This document shows, one piece after another, positions 26,046 through 35,411 of a stretch of 64,000 nt of DNA. The translations under genes and the position numbers were made by a program. Position 1 is the first letter of the stretch, and each line of letters starts with the position of its first letter. This DNA is from Natronocella acetinitrilica (lineage in GTDB: Bacteria; Pseudomonadota; Gammaproteobacteria; Nitrococcales; Aquisalimonadaceae). The stretch spans positions 62,001 to 126,000 of the forward strand of contig NZ_JALJXV010000012.1 of assembly GCF_024170285.1 (NCBI RefSeq). Direction: 5' to 3'. Below the pieces are notes generated by a model that saw only the letters and a program-made list of their open reading frames with translations, had not been told where the DNA came from and did not search any database.

Positions 26046-27659
26046 ATGGCGGAGCGAGAAGTCGATTATGTGGTTGTGGGTGCGGGCTCAGCAGGCTGCG
26101 TCCTTGCCAATCGCCTCAGCGCCGACGGCAAGTACACGGTTTTGCTTCTGGAAGCCGGCCCCAAGGACCACAACCTCTGGATCCATGTACCCATCGGCTA
26201 CGGCAAGACCATACGACACAAGGTGTTGAACTGGTGCTACAACACCGAGCCCGATGAAAATCTGCATTCCCGCTCGATGTTCTGGCCCCGAGGCAAGGTG
26301 CTGGGGGGCTCCAGTTCAATCAACGGACTCATTTATATCCGTGGCCAGCATGAAGACTTCGACCGATGGGAGAGCCTGGGGAATACTGGCTGGGGCTGGT
26401 CCGACGTGCTGCCCTACTTTCGCCGGTCGGAGGATCAGCAGCGGGGCGCCGATGCCTTCCATGGTGCAGGCGGGCCCTTGACCGTCTCCGACGTCAACGA
26501 GAAGCACGAGTTGGTGGAAGCCTTCATCGCTGCCGGGCAGGAGGTGGGCTTTCCGCGCAATGACGACTTCAATGGCCCGCAGCAGGAGGGTCTGGGTTAC
26601 TTTCAGCTCACTACCCGCAATGCCCGGCGCTGCAGTACTGCCCGCGCTTTCCTCAAGCCCATCGCCAAGCGTCCCAACCTCAGCGTAGAAACGAACGCCC
26701 TGTGCACACGGCTGGAGCTTGAGGGCGCCAAGGTTACCGGGCTGCGTTTCCAGCAAGGCGGCAGCGAGACGCGAGTCGCGGTGCGCCGCGAGGTGATTCT
26801 TGCCGCCGGGGCCATCAATTCGCCGCAGATCCTGGAGCTGTCCGGCATCGGCGATCCGGAAGTGCTGCGCCCCCTGGGCGTTGAGATCGTCCATGCATTG
26901 CCGGGGGTGGGCGCCAATCTCCAGGACCACCTCCAGATACGCGTCATGGCCCGTTGCCGTAAACCGGTGACGACCAACGATGACCTCAACAGTTTCGTCC
27001 GCCGGATGAAGATCGGCATGCGCTACGTATTTCTGCGCAAAGGGCCCCTGGCAGTAGGCGTGAACCAGGCTGGCGGTTTCGTGAAAACCCGGCCGACCGT
27101 GGATCGCCCGGATATTCAGTTCCACTTCGGCACCCTGAGCATGGATAAGACCGGCACCGCCGTGCACGATTTCTCTGGCTTCACCATCTCTGCCTGCCAG
27201 TTGCGTCCTGACAGCCGGGGTAGCGTGCATATCAAAAGCGCCGACCCCACGGCGTATCCCGGCATCTATCCCAACTATCTCTCGGCACCGCGGGATCGGG
27301 AAGTGATGGTGGATGGTGTACGGGTGTGCAGACAGCTTCTGGCCACCGAGGCAATGCGGGAGTACGTGGAGGCCGAACACGCCCCGGGAGTCGAAGTGCA
27401 GTCCGATGACGAGATTCTGGATTTCCTGAGGCGGGAATCCACCACGATCTACCACCCAGTGGGTACTTGCCGCATGGGGCAGGCACAGGAGGTCGACGCA
27501 GTGGTCTCTGATCGGCTCAAGGTGCATGGCATAACGGGCCTGCGGATCGCCGACGCCTCGATCATGCCGGAGATCGTCTCTGGCAACACCAATGCAGCTG
27601 CAATAATGATTGGTGAGAAAGCATCGGACATGATTCTGGAGGATGCCGCGGGGTCCTGA
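26046..27659 (+). CDS. GMC-family FAD dehydrogenase, candidate isethionate dehydrogenase
   Basis: 537 residues, choline-dehydrogenase-like. Visible are the FAD motif [16 protein letters not shown], the GMC signature [20 protein letters not shown], the second signature region [20 protein letters not shown], and the catalytic region [11 protein letters not shown] plus [16 protein letters not shown]. No export signal is seen. GMC members oxidise primary alcohols. The flanking IclR gene, pta and TRAP importer, with xsc in the same regulon, make isethionate to sulfoacetaldehyde the best guess, following the IseJ precedent. Confidence 0.85.
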   Translation: MAEREVDYVVVGAGSAGCVLANRLSADGKYTVLLLEAGPKDHNLWIHVPIGYGKTIRHKVLNWCYNTEPDENLHSRSMFWPRGKVLGGSSSINGLIYIRGQHEDFDRWESLGNTGWGWSDVLPYFRRSEDQQRGADAFHGAGGPLTVSDVNEKHELVEAFIAAGQEVGFPRNDDFNGPQQEGLGYFQLTTRNARRCSTARAFLKPIAKRPNLSVETNALCTRLELEGAKVTGLRFQQGGSETRVAVRREVILAAGAINSPQILELSGIGDPEVLRPLGVEIVHALPGVGANLQDHLQIRVMARCRKPVTTNDDLNSFVRRMKIGMRYVFLRKGPLAVGVNQAGGFVKTRPTVDRPDIQFHFGTLSMDKTGTAVHDFSGFTISACQLRPDSRGSVHIKSADPTAYPGIYPNYLSAPRDREVMVDGVRVCRQLLATEAMREYVEAEHAPGVEVQSDDEILDFLRRESTTIYHPVGTCRMGQAQEVDAVVSDRLKVHGITGLRIADASIMPEIVSGNTNAAAIMIGEKASDMILEDAAGS

Positions 27660-27714
27660 GGGCTGAGTGCCAAGCCACATAACAATAGAGCAGACCACCG
27701 CCTGGAGGTAGTCC

Positions 27715-28728
27715 ATGAAGGTTTTCGACCAGATCGAAGCACGGGCCCGGGAAAAGCCTATGAGGGTGGTTCTCATGGAGGGGGGCGACGACCGTGTGCT
27801 GCAGGCTGCCCAATTGGCCGAAGAGCAGGGGATTGCTCACATCACCGTTCTGGGTAATCCGGAGGAGGTCCGCCGGCAGGCGGCGGCACTGGGTATTGAT
27901 GCTCCGCGCTTTGCTGTCCGCGATCCGCAGGAGCCGGATCTGCTTCACAAGCAAGCAGCGCGGTTATTTGCATTGCGCGGTCACAAAGGTCTCACAGAGG
28001 CGCAGGCTACGGCGCAGGCGGGAACATCCTTGTACAGCGCGATGCTGATGCTGGAGTCCGGTGAGGTCGACGGTTGTGTCGGCGGCGCCGTGAATGCCAC
28101 TGCCGAGGTTGTCCGCGCCGCGTTGCAGGTGATCGGGACGGCACCGGATACCATGCTGGTTTCCAGCTTCTTCCTGATGATGTTCTGCGAGGCCTACCAC
28201 AAACGCCAGGGTGGGCTGATCTTTTCCGATTGCGGTCTGAATATTTCCCCTAATTCCGAGCAGTTGGCCGAAATCGCCCTGAGCAGCGCTGCGACGGCAA
28301 GAACACTGCTGGGGGAAGAGCCGCGGGTGGGCATGCTGTCCTTCTCCACCAGCGGCAGTGCCAGCCACGCCGATGTAGACAAGGTGACCAAGGCGGCGGC
28401 GCTGGTCCGTCAGCGGGCTCCCGAGTTGGCTGTTGACGGTGAAGTTCAGCTGGACGCCTGCCTGGTTCCCGAGATTGCCGCCCGCAAGGCGCCGGATTCC
28501 AAGGTGGCCGGCACCGCCAATGTGCTCATTTTCCCGGACCTGAATGCTGGAAATATCGGCTACAAGATGGCCGAGCGAATGGGCAATGCCAAGGCGGTTG
28601 GTCCGATTCTGCAGGGGCTGGCCAAACCGGTGAATGATCTGTCCAGAGGGTGCAGCATCGAGGACATCTATCGGGTGGTGGCGGTGACCGTGGTTCAGGC
28701 GCAAGAGGCCGTCACCGAGGAGAAATGA
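27715..28728 (+). CDS. pta: Phosphate acetyltransferase
   Basis: 337 residues, the short single-domain form, with TGGAGG upstream. Family blocks are [22 protein letters not shown]-equivalent [30 protein letters not shown] and [20 protein letters not shown]. It turns acetyl phosphate from Xsc into acetyl-CoA, the usual companion of xsc in sulfonate degraders. It follows the GMC gene by 55 bases and is likely cotranscribed. Confidence 0.94.
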   Translation: MKVFDQIEARAREKPMRVVLMEGGDDRVLQAAQLAEEQGIAHITVLGNPEEVRRQAAALGIDAPRFAVRDPQEPDLLHKQAARLFALRGHKGLTEAQATAQAGTSLYSAMLMLESGEVDGCVGGAVNATAEVVRAALQVIGTAPDTMLVSSFFLMMFCEAYHKRQGGLIFSDCGLNISPNSEQLAEIALSSAATARTLLGEEPRVGMLSFSTSGSASHADVDKVTKAAALVRQRAPELAVDGEVQLDACLVPEIAARKAPDSKVAGTANVLIFPDLNAGNIGYKMAERMGNAKAVGPILQGLAKPVNDLSRGCSIEDIYRVVAVTVVQAQEAVTEEK

Positions 28729-28770
28729 GCGTCGCTAAAGTCATTGACAGAGTGCTTAATGCTGTAATAA

Positions 28771-28787
28771 TGAAACGATACGTATCA
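28771..28787. promoter_or_regulatory. Candidate IclR operator upstream of the TRAP operon
   Basis: TGAAACGATACGTATCA contains the perfect palindrome GATACGTATC and matches the 25941 site in both arms and in the following A-run. It lies just after a TTGACA (28744-28749) and an A/T-rich -10 area (taataa), so it would sit at or beyond the transcription start. Confidence 0.6.
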
Positions 28788-28876
28788 AAAAATAAATATA
28801 TATAAAGTTTGATGGCTCAACCAACTCACCGTGCACGAGCATGAACCACAGCCATCACAATCGGAGGAGAGCTGCA

Positions 28877-30106
28877 ATGAACGAGAAACTGAAGGGCATA
28901 TCCCGCCGTGATTTCATGCGCGTGGCCGGTCGCTACGGGCTGACTTCCACATTATTTGCCGCTGCCGGTGCTACCGGCATGCTGACACTGCCGCAGCTTG
29001 CCAAGGCTGCGGAAGAAACCAGCAACGAACGTGGCAGGGTTGAACCGAAATTCCGCTTCAAGTTTGGTGCGTCAGGTTTCAACGAGAACAACCTGGATAT
29101 CCAGAAATCCGGTCAGTTGTTCTTCGCACGGGATCTGGAGGAGCGCACTGACGGCGCCATCCAGGTGGAGTTCATCGGCAGTAACCAGATCTGCGGTCAG
29201 CTGGACTGCGTCACCAATACGCAGCAGGGGATCATCGAGATCTTCTCGGCGTCCACCCAGAACTCCGCGGGCGGCGCCCCGTACTACAACGCCCTGGACT
29301 TCGCCTACATGTTCCCGAGCAGGGCGTCCCAGTACTACTTTTTCTATCATCCCAAGAGCGAGGCTCTGCTCCGCGAGCCCTTGCGTCAGCGGCACAACAT
29401 CCAGTTCCTGTTCACCCATTGTGAGCTGCGCGGCATGATGATGGGTGCATCCTTCAGGGACAAACCCCTGGTGACCAGCGTGGATGATCTCAGGGGCACG
29501 GCCAACCGTGTCACCGGCACTCAGCTTGGCCGAATTGCCATGCAGCAGCTGGACCTGAATCCGCGCCCGGTGGCCTGGGCCGAGACCCTGGACGCCCTGC
29601 GCTCGGGCTTGATCGACGGTGCCGAGACCTGGATGGGCGCGGTGGCCTATGCCGGTATGTCGGGGGCCATTTCCCAGGCGGTGGATCTGAAGTTCTTCTG
29701 CGGCACCGAGCACACGGCCATGAGCTGGGAGGCCTTCCAGAAGCTGCCCAGTGACCTCCAGGATGCGGTCATGGAATCCGCCTACACCGCGCAGGTGCAT
29801 GTGCAGGGCGCCCACGAAGCGGCACTGTATGACATTGTCGGCGCCTATCCGGACCCCGCCGAGCACACCCTGTTCGCTCAGAATAACGTCCGGGTTGCCC
29901 TGCTCTCCGATGCGGAGATCAAAAAGGCCGAGGAAATGTGCTCCCCCGAGTACAACCCCGAGCCCTGGGCGCGGTGGCGCGAGCGCATCAACGGGTGGTC
30001 CGGCGGCCATGATGTCTACAAAGAAATCTACGACATCGCCCGGGAAATCGATACGGATATGTCCGCAGTGAACGTGAAGCCGCGCCGTTGGTGGAAAGCT
30101 GCCTGA
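28877..30106 (+). CDS. TRAP transporter solute-binding protein (Tat-exported DctP)
   Basis: 409 residues from MNEKLKGISRRDFMRV; GGAGGA precedes ATG 28877, while ATG 28841 has none. The twin-arginine signal SRRDFMR is followed by a hydrophobic stretch and an LAKAAEE cleavage region. The body is DctP-like (FKFGASGFNENNLDIQKSGQ, the mid region LIDGAETWMGAV). Tat export suggests folding or ligand/metal loading before export. It binds the imported anion; context suggests a C2 sulfonate such as isethionate. Confidence 0.88.
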   Translation: MNEKLKGISRRDFMRVAGRYGLTSTLFAAAGATGMLTLPQLAKAAEETSNERGRVEPKFRFKFGASGFNENNLDIQKSGQLFFARDLEERTDGAIQVEFIGSNQICGQLDCVTNTQQGIIEIFSASTQNSAGGAPYYNALDFAYMFPSRASQYYFFYHPKSEALLREPLRQRHNIQFLFTHCELRGMMMGASFRDKPLVTSVDDLRGTANRVTGTQLGRIAMQQLDLNPRPVAWAETLDALRSGLIDGAETWMGAVAYAGMSGAISQAVDLKFFCGTEHTAMSWEAFQKLPSDLQDAVMESAYTAQVHVQGAHEAALYDIVGAYPDPAEHTLFAQNNVRVALLSDAEIKKAEEMCSPEYNPEPWARWRERINGWSGGHDVYKEIYDIAREIDTDMSAVNVKPRRWWKAA

Positions 30107-30130
30107 AGAGGTATGTAGACCCGGGGTCGG

Positions 30131-30165
30131 CGTCCGGCGCATTTTTCCAGATCATGCGCCGGACG
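30131..30165 (+). terminator. Hairpin between dctP and dctQ
   Basis: An 11-bp perfect stem cgtccggcgca / tgcgccggacg with a 13-nt loop beginning TTTTT. Such intercistronic hairpins commonly keep binding-protein mRNA in excess over permease mRNA. Confidence 0.6.
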
Positions 30166-30227
30166 TGGGCCCCGTTGGTTTGACTCTACATTTCGGGAAT
30201 CGCTGAACGCGCGCTGACGGGGGTTTC

Positions 30228-30818
30228 ATGGATAACATGGACGACAACTCGCTCCACTCCGCGGGGGGGGCGACGCGTAAGGGCTGGTTCTATTGGTTTG
30301 TTATCGCCCCCCTCGGGTGGTTGGACCGCAACATCGAAAAAATCTTTATCCTCATCGCCTACTCTGGCATGGCTGGGATTCTTTTCGTAGAGGTCGTCCG
30401 GCGCTTCGCCTTCGGACAGCAGGCGGCCTGGAGCACCACCATCCCGGTCTATCTGTTTCTCTGGCTGGCGTGGTTTGGTGCTTCCTATAACGTACGAAAA
30501 CGCACGCACCTGAGCCTGAGCGAATTGCGGGCGCGGTTTCCCTATCCCGTTCAATACGCCTGCATGATTCTGGACGGTTTACTGTGGATCGTCTTCGGGA
30601 TCATCGTCATGTACTGGAGTACTCGACAGGTGCAGCTGTCGTACATGAATTTCGCCATCGTCTCCGGCACGGATGAAATCATGCAGTGGTGGTTCTACAT
30701 GGCGCTGCCCCTGGCGTGGGGCCTGATCATGATCCGGGCGGTGCAGAATATGGTGCTGGACACGCTTACTTTCCGGCGCGGCAAGCCCTTCCCGTTGAAC
30801 CAATCGATGCTGGATTAG
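30228..30818 (+). CDS. TRAP transporter small permease (DctQ)
   Basis: 196 residues with four membrane helices of the DctQ type. Typical blocks are FVEVVRRFAFGQQAAWSTTI and LFLWLAWFGASYNVRKRTHL. It is the small membrane partner of the DctM subunit 35 bases downstream. Confidence 0.88.
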   Translation: MDNMDDNSLHSAGGATRKGWFYWFVIAPLGWLDRNIEKIFILIAYSGMAGILFVEVVRRFAFGQQAAWSTTIPVYLFLWLAWFGASYNVRKRTHLSLSELRARFPYPVQYACMILDGLLWIVFGIIVMYWSTRQVQLSYMNFAIVSGTDEIMQWWFYMALPLAWGLIMIRAVQNMVLDTLTFRRGKPFPLNQSMLD

Positions 30819-30853
30819 TTTTTGCTGCTTTCAACCGCGGAGGGTTGCAGGGC

Positions 30854-32140
30854 ATGGATACAGGCACACTCTTAGCGCTGATGACTTTCGGCGTGTTCGT
30901 CCTCTTCATGATCGGCGTACCGATTTTCCTGGTGATCGGCTTCTGGATCGTGGGTGTAAGCATTGCCATTGATTTCACCCTGGCCAACCTTGGGGCGACT
31001 CTGTTCGAGGGCCTGAACTTCTTCGGCCTGCTGGCTCTGCCCCTATTTATTCTTACTGGTGACTTGATCAATGCGGGTGGGATCGCCAAGCGACTCTCGG
31101 ACTTCGCGTACGCGGTGCTTGGCTGGATTCGTGGCGGCCTCGGCATGGCTGCCCTGGGCGCCTGCGGCATGTTCGCCGCGATCTCCGGCTCCAACGCCGC
31201 CACCGCGGCCACCATCGGCTCGATCATGCACCCGGAGATGAAGAAGGGGAATTACGACGAGCGCTTCTCCGCGGCCACAATCGCCGCCGGCGGCACCGTG
31301 GGCATCATCATTCCGCCCAGCATCATCTTCATCGTCTACGGCTTCCTCATGAACATTTCCATTACAGATCTGTTCATCGGCGGAATGATCCCGGGCGTGC
31401 TCATGGTGGCATTCATGATGCTGGCCTGTTACATCATGGCCCGCATGAACAAGTGGGGGAACCTGATCAAGCTCGAAGGCAAGCGCGTCGTGGTGACGGC
31501 GGGGCGCGCCTACCTGGGTTTCGTGGCCATGTTCATCGTCCTCTACGGCATCTACTCCGGCGCGTTCTCGCCGACCGAAGCTGCAGGTATGACCGTGGGG
31601 TTCTGCCTTATTGCCGGTGTACTCATCACCCGTGAGATCAAGATCACCAAGCTGCCGGAGGTGCTGATGCGCTCCGGTCAGATTGTCGGCATTCTGGCTC
31701 CCCTGATCGCCGTGTCCGTGGTGATGCAGCAGTTGCTGTCGGTGCTGGGTGCGGGCGCCATCCTGACCGAGTTCCTGACGGGCCTGGGCGGCTATTACAC
31801 CATCCTCATCGCGTGCATGATCATCGTGCTGGTGTTCGGCACCGTGCTCGAAAGTTTGCCGCTGACCATCATTCTGGCGCCGATCCTGGCCCCGGTGGCC
31901 GCAGCCATCGGGGTGGATCCGATCCACTTCGCGGTGATCTTCCTGGTCGGCGGTGCCATTGGATTCATCACGCCGCCCTACGGCCTTAACCTGTACGTTG
32001 CCAGTTCGGTGACAGGGGTGCCGTACTTCCGGCTGCTCAAGTTCATCGTGCCGTATCTCATTGCCCTGGTGTCGGCCTGGTTGTTAATCGCATTCTACGC
32101 ACCGCTGTCCACCTTCCTGCTGCAGTGGGGAGGTCGGTAA
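30854..32140 (+). CDS. TRAP transporter large permease (DctM)
   Basis: 428 residues from MDTGTLLALMTFG, chosen for GGAGG 11 bases upstream; the frame is open further back. About 11-12 membrane segments with DctM hallmarks ALPLFILTGDLINAGGIAKR, GTVGIIIPPSIIFIVYGFLM and VGGAIGFITPPYGLNLYVAS. It forms the sodium-driven channel of the importer. A strong hairpin follows. Confidence 0.93.
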   Translation: MDTGTLLALMTFGVFVLFMIGVPIFLVIGFWIVGVSIAIDFTLANLGATLFEGLNFFGLLALPLFILTGDLINAGGIAKRLSDFAYAVLGWIRGGLGMAALGACGMFAAISGSNAATAATIGSIMHPEMKKGNYDERFSAATIAAGGTVGIIIPPSIIFIVYGFLMNISITDLFIGGMIPGVLMVAFMMLACYIMARMNKWGNLIKLEGKRVVVTAGRAYLGFVAMFIVLYGIYSGAFSPTEAAGMTVGFCLIAGVLITREIKITKLPEVLMRSGQIVGILAPLIAVSVVMQQLLSVLGAGAILTEFLTGLGGYYTILIACMIIVLVFGTVLESLPLTIILAPILAPVAAAIGVDPIHFAVIFLVGGAIGFITPPYGLNLYVASSVTGVPYFRLLKFIVPYLIALVSAWLLIAFYAPLSTFLLQWGGR

Positions 32141-32165
32141 AGACTGTAGTGATCTCGTTTCGCTG

Positions 32166-32204
32166 AACGCCTCGATAGGTGGATGATCCATCTATCGAGG
32201 CGTT
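32166..32204 (+). terminator. Terminator of the TRAP operon
   Basis: A perfect 13-bp stem aacgcctcgatag / ctatcgaggcgtt. The loop itself can pair further (tggat / atcca). Confidence 0.8.
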
Positions 32205-32346
32205 ACGTTAATACAGCGCCCGCCGCAACAATCCGGGATCAACTATAATTCGACCGCTCAACCAGCCATGACGGCGACCTGGAAGAGCGCCTGGTAACTG
32301 GCCTGTTCCCAGGCTGGCGCAGCCGTCTCCTGTGGAGTTTCTTCCG

Positions 32347-33174
32347 ATGAAATCTGTCCGCGATTCGAATCGTGGGCGCGCCGCTATTTGGGCTTGGCGC
32401 ATGGCCCCGGTCTGTGTCGGTGGTGCAATGATGCTTGCGCTGGTCTCCGCCTCGGCGGAAACGCTCTATGGCCCGCCCTTGCTGTTGCATGAGGGTTCTG
32501 CACGAACCTATGTGGTGATGGACAACGGCGTGCCCAGCGAGGTCGGTGTGGAAATGGACCGGGCCTTCACGGTAGCGGTGCCGCCCCAGGGGGCGCATGG
32601 TGGCGTGACGATGCCCGATGGGCGTAGCACGTTCGAGTATATTCTGGACATGCCGGCGGAAAATCCCACCCCGTTCCAGCATGTAACCCTGGACTGGAAT
32701 CCCCATGGACACGAGCCGGACGGGGTCTACGACAAGGCGCACTTTGACGTGCACTTCTACACCATCAGCCTCGAGGAACGGCGGGCCATTCACACGGATG
32801 ATCCTGCCTTCATGGACAAGGCCGGCAGGCTTCCTGCTCCCGAGTTCACCCCTGCAGGGTATATCAACCCCGGTGTGCCACCTGTGCCCATGATGGGCGT
32901 ACACCTGGTGCATGCCGAGGCACCGGAGCTGCGGGCGCAAGGTCCGGAACCGTTTCTGCAGACCTTTCTATACGGTGCCTGGGACGGACGGCTGATCTTC
33001 ATCGAGCCCATGGTCAGCATGGAATTGCTGACAGGGGAGCCGGATATCTTTCTCCCTGTGCCGGTGGCCGAGCGCTATGAACCCCAGGGCTATTATCCCG
33101 GCGCATACAGCATCCGCTGGGATGCCAGCGGCGCTTATTACCGCATCGCTCTGAACGATCTGCAGTGGCGCTAG
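32347..33174 (+). CDS. Secreted TTHB210-like (DUF5602-type) protein, unknown function
   Basis: 275 residues from MKSVRDSN, with TGGAG nine bases upstream. A signal peptide ends near SASAETLYG. The rest is a soluble domain with many Pro, His and acidic residues. The stretch PPVPMMGVHLVHAEAPELRA followed by FLQTFLYGAWDGRLIFIEPM resembles the TTHB210/DUF5602 family, whose role is unknown. It stands alone between two terminators. Confidence 0.6.
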   Translation: MKSVRDSNRGRAAIWAWRMAPVCVGGAMMLALVSASAETLYGPPLLLHEGSARTYVVMDNGVPSEVGVEMDRAFTVAVPPQGAHGGVTMPDGRSTFEYILDMPAENPTPFQHVTLDWNPHGHEPDGVYDKAHFDVHFYTISLEERRAIHTDDPAFMDKAGRLPAPEFTPAGYINPGVPPVPMMGVHLVHAEAPELRAQGPEPFLQTFLYGAWDGRLIFIEPMVSMELLTGEPDIFLPVPVAERYEPQGYYPGAYSIRWDASGAYYRIALNDLQWR

Positions 33175-33180
33175 TGATAA

Positions 33181-33213
33181 GCCGCGGTGGGCGGTCAAAC
33201 GCCTGCCGCGGGC
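33181..33213 (+). terminator. Imperfect hairpin terminator
   Basis: gccgcggtgggcg pairs with cgcctgccgcgggc with two mismatches around a short loop, right after the TTHB210-like gene. Confidence 0.5.
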
Positions 33214-33306
33214 TTGCTTTCTCGCCGCGACAGACGCGATTTCGCGTAAGTTCAGACGAAGGTCCGGCGGGGAGCCTGCGTTCCGCTCTGGTATGTTAGC
33301 GTTACC

Positions 33307-33326
33307 AGCCGATCGCTGTATCGGCT
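33307..33326. promoter_or_regulatory. Inverted repeat before the erythronate-type operon
   Basis: agccgat-N6-atcggct, 31 bases upstream of the otnK start. It could be an operator or a leader hairpin. No regulator gene adjoins it. Confidence 0.35.
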
Positions 33327-33356
33327 GCAACAGATCGGGTGCCAGGAGACGTCAGC

Positions 33357-34652
33357 GTGCCATCGCAACCGCGAAGTCCCGTCGAAACAACGCTGCTGCT
33401 CGGCGCCATCGCCGATGACTTCACTGGTGCGACCGACGTCGCAAATAATCTTGCCCGGCAAGGCATGCGCGTGGTGCAGGTGATCGGTGTTCCGTCACCG
33501 GCCTTCGACCCGGGCCTGGTGGACGCCGTGGTGGTTGCATTGAAGTCACGCAGCATCGCCGCCGCAGACGCGGTGAGCCAGTCGTTGCAGGCCCTCGCGT
33601 GGCTTCGTGGCCGCGGTTGCCAGCAGGTCGTGTTCAAGTACTGCTCCACCTTCGATTCCACCGATGCCGGCAATATAGGCCCGGTGGCGGATGCGCTGCT
33701 GCGGGCCTTGGACCACGATTTCGCCCTGGTCTGTCCGGCTTTCCCGGAAAACCGCCGCACCGTCTACAAGGGTTATCTGTTTGCGGGGGATGTGCTGCTC
33801 AACGAGAGCGGCATGGAAAACCACCCCCTGAATCCCATGCGCGACGCCAACTTGCTGCGTGTTCTCGCCAGGCAGACGGATGGTCGTGTCGGCCTGGTGC
33901 CCTTCGAGACCGTTCGCCAGGGTGTCTCGGTTACCCGCGCCGCCCTCGACAGGCTGCGGGCCGACGGCTATCGCTACGCCGTGGCCGATGTGCTGGAGGA
34001 TGCGCATCTGCACGTGCTGGCCGAGGCGGTCGCGGAGCATCCCCTGGTTACCGGTGGTTCCGGCATTGCGCTTGGTCTGCCAGAGAACTTCCGCCGCGCC
34101 GGCCGGCTTGGTGCCGCCGCCGATGCCGCCGACCTTGGCAGCTTTGCAGGGCCTGCCGCAGTGCTCTCCGGCAGCTGCTCCCGGGCCACACTGGGTCAGG
34201 TCGCCTACATGCGCGAGCGTTGTCCGGCCTTCGCGCTGGACGCCCTCTCGCTGGCCGAGGGGCAGGACCAGGTTGCCGAGGCACTGCAGTTTGCCCGGGA
34301 ATACGTCGGCGATGGCCCGGTACTGATCTACGCAAGTGCGGACCCCGCCACCGTGAAACGCGCCCAGGATGCGCTGGGCGTGGCCGAGGCCGGGTCGTTG
34401 ATCGAAAGCGCCCTGGCGGCGATCAGCCGTGGCCTGGTGGAGCAGGGGGTGCGCCGGCTGGTGGTGGCTGGCGGCGAGACTTCTGGTGCGGTGGTCAGCG
34501 CTTTGGGCGTTAACGCGTTGCGGATTGGCCGGCAGATCGATCCGGGCGTCCCTTGGACCGCTACCACGGGGAGTGATTCCGTCGCACTTGCCTTGAAGTC
34601 GGGTAATTTCGGTGGCGAGGATTTTTTCCTGCGGGCCTTCCAGGTGCTTTGA
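33357..34652 (+). CDS. otnK: Four-carbon acid sugar kinase family (3-oxo-tetronate kinase-like, DUF1537)
   Basis: 431 residues from GTG 33357, preceded by AGGAG at the right distance; ATG 33339 is the alternative. The N-terminal domain opens with LGAIADDFTGATDVANNLAR, and the C-terminal nucleotide-binding domain holds VVAGGETSGAVVSALGV. Family members phosphorylate 3-oxo-tetronates and related acid sugars with ATP. Overlap with a class II aldolase gene and the DenD-like gene beyond it support D-erythronate or a related tetronate. Confidence 0.85.
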   Translation: MPSQPRSPVETTLLLGAIADDFTGATDVANNLARQGMRVVQVIGVPSPAFDPGLVDAVVVALKSRSIAAADAVSQSLQALAWLRGRGCQQVVFKYCSTFDSTDAGNIGPVADALLRALDHDFALVCPAFPENRRTVYKGYLFAGDVLLNESGMENHPLNPMRDANLLRVLARQTDGRVGLVPFETVRQGVSVTRAALDRLRADGYRYAVADVLEDAHLHVLAEAVAEHPLVTGGSGIALGLPENFRRAGRLGAAADAADLGSFAGPAAVLSGSCSRATLGQVAYMRERCPAFALDALSLAEGQDQVAEALQFAREYVGDGPVLIYASADPATVKRAQDALGVAEAGSLIESALAAISRGLVEQGVRRLVVAGGETSGAVVSALGVNALRIGRQIDPGVPWTATTGSDSVALALKSGNFGGEDFFLRAFQVL

Positions 34653-35287
34653 TGAACGAGAATCAGCTACGCGAGCAGATCGTGACCATGGGGCGCTCAC
34701 TGTTTGACCGTGGGCTGACCATGGGTAGTAGCGGCAACATCAGCGTGCGCACCGGAGACGGCTGGATCATGACGCCCACCAATGTCTGCCTGGGGCGGCT
34801 CGATCCGGCCAGGCTCACCCGCCTCGATGCGCGTGGGCAGCACCTGGATGGTGACCCGCCCACCAAGGAAGCGTTCCTGCATCTGGCGATGTACGAGGAG
34901 CGCCCGCAGGACAACGCCATTGTGCACTTGCACTCTACGCACTCCGTGGCGGTCTCCTGCCTGCCAGACGTCTGCGAGCAGGACTGTATTCCCCCGCTGA
35001 CCGCCTATTACGTGATGCGCGTGGGAAAACTGCCGCTGGTGCCCTACCACATGCCGGGAGACTTGGCGCTGGGAGACGCCGTCCGCGGCCTGGCGGGCCG
35101 GCATTCTGCCGTGTTGCTGGCCAACCATGGCCCCGTGGTGGCGGGCAAGAACCTGGAAGCGGCGGTGTATGCGACGGAAGAACTGGAGGAGACCGCCAAG
35201 CTCTATCTGCTGCTGCGCGGACAGAACCCGCGCTGTCTCACCCAGGCCCAGATCGACGCCCTGCAGGAACGCTACGGCAAACCCTGA
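34652..35287 (+). CDS. otnC: Class II aldolase/adducin family, 3-oxo-tetronate-4-P decarboxylase-like
   Basis: 211 residues, starting at an ATG that shares its A with the otnK stop (TGATG). Metal-site histidines are in NAIVHLHSTHSVAVSC and LLANHGPVVAGKNLEAAVYA. OtnC proteins decarboxylate 3-oxo-tetronate-4-phosphate to dihydroxyacetone phosphate. It is coupled to otnK, so kinase and lyase act in sequence. Confidence 0.85.
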   Translation: MNENQLREQIVTMGRSLFDRGLTMGSSGNISVRTGDGWIMTPTNVCLGRLDPARLTRLDARGQHLDGDPPTKEAFLHLAMYEERPQDNAIVHLHSTHSVAVSCLPDVCEQDCIPPLTAYYVMRVGKLPLVPYHMPGDLALGDAVRGLAGRHSAVLLANHGPVVAGKNLEAAVYATEELEETAKLYLLLRGQNPRCLTQAQIDALQERYGKP

Positions 35288-35411
35288 GTGCGCAGCACCA
35301 ACGGGATTCAGGGGCAGCCCATCGCCGCGTTCTGGAAAAATCGCACATATATTTATAGTTCGGGTGAACAGCGGACCTGATCGAGATCGCAGCCTTGCTG
35401 GAGTAGCGTGT

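Noticed and set aside
26316-27776. 486-codon minus-strand frame opposite the GMC gene
   Set aside because: It is antisense to a strongly conserved GMC dehydrogenase and its translation shows no family pattern.
33546-34700. Minus-strand frame opposite otnK
   Set aside because: High-GC antisense frame; the plus-strand kinase is well supported.
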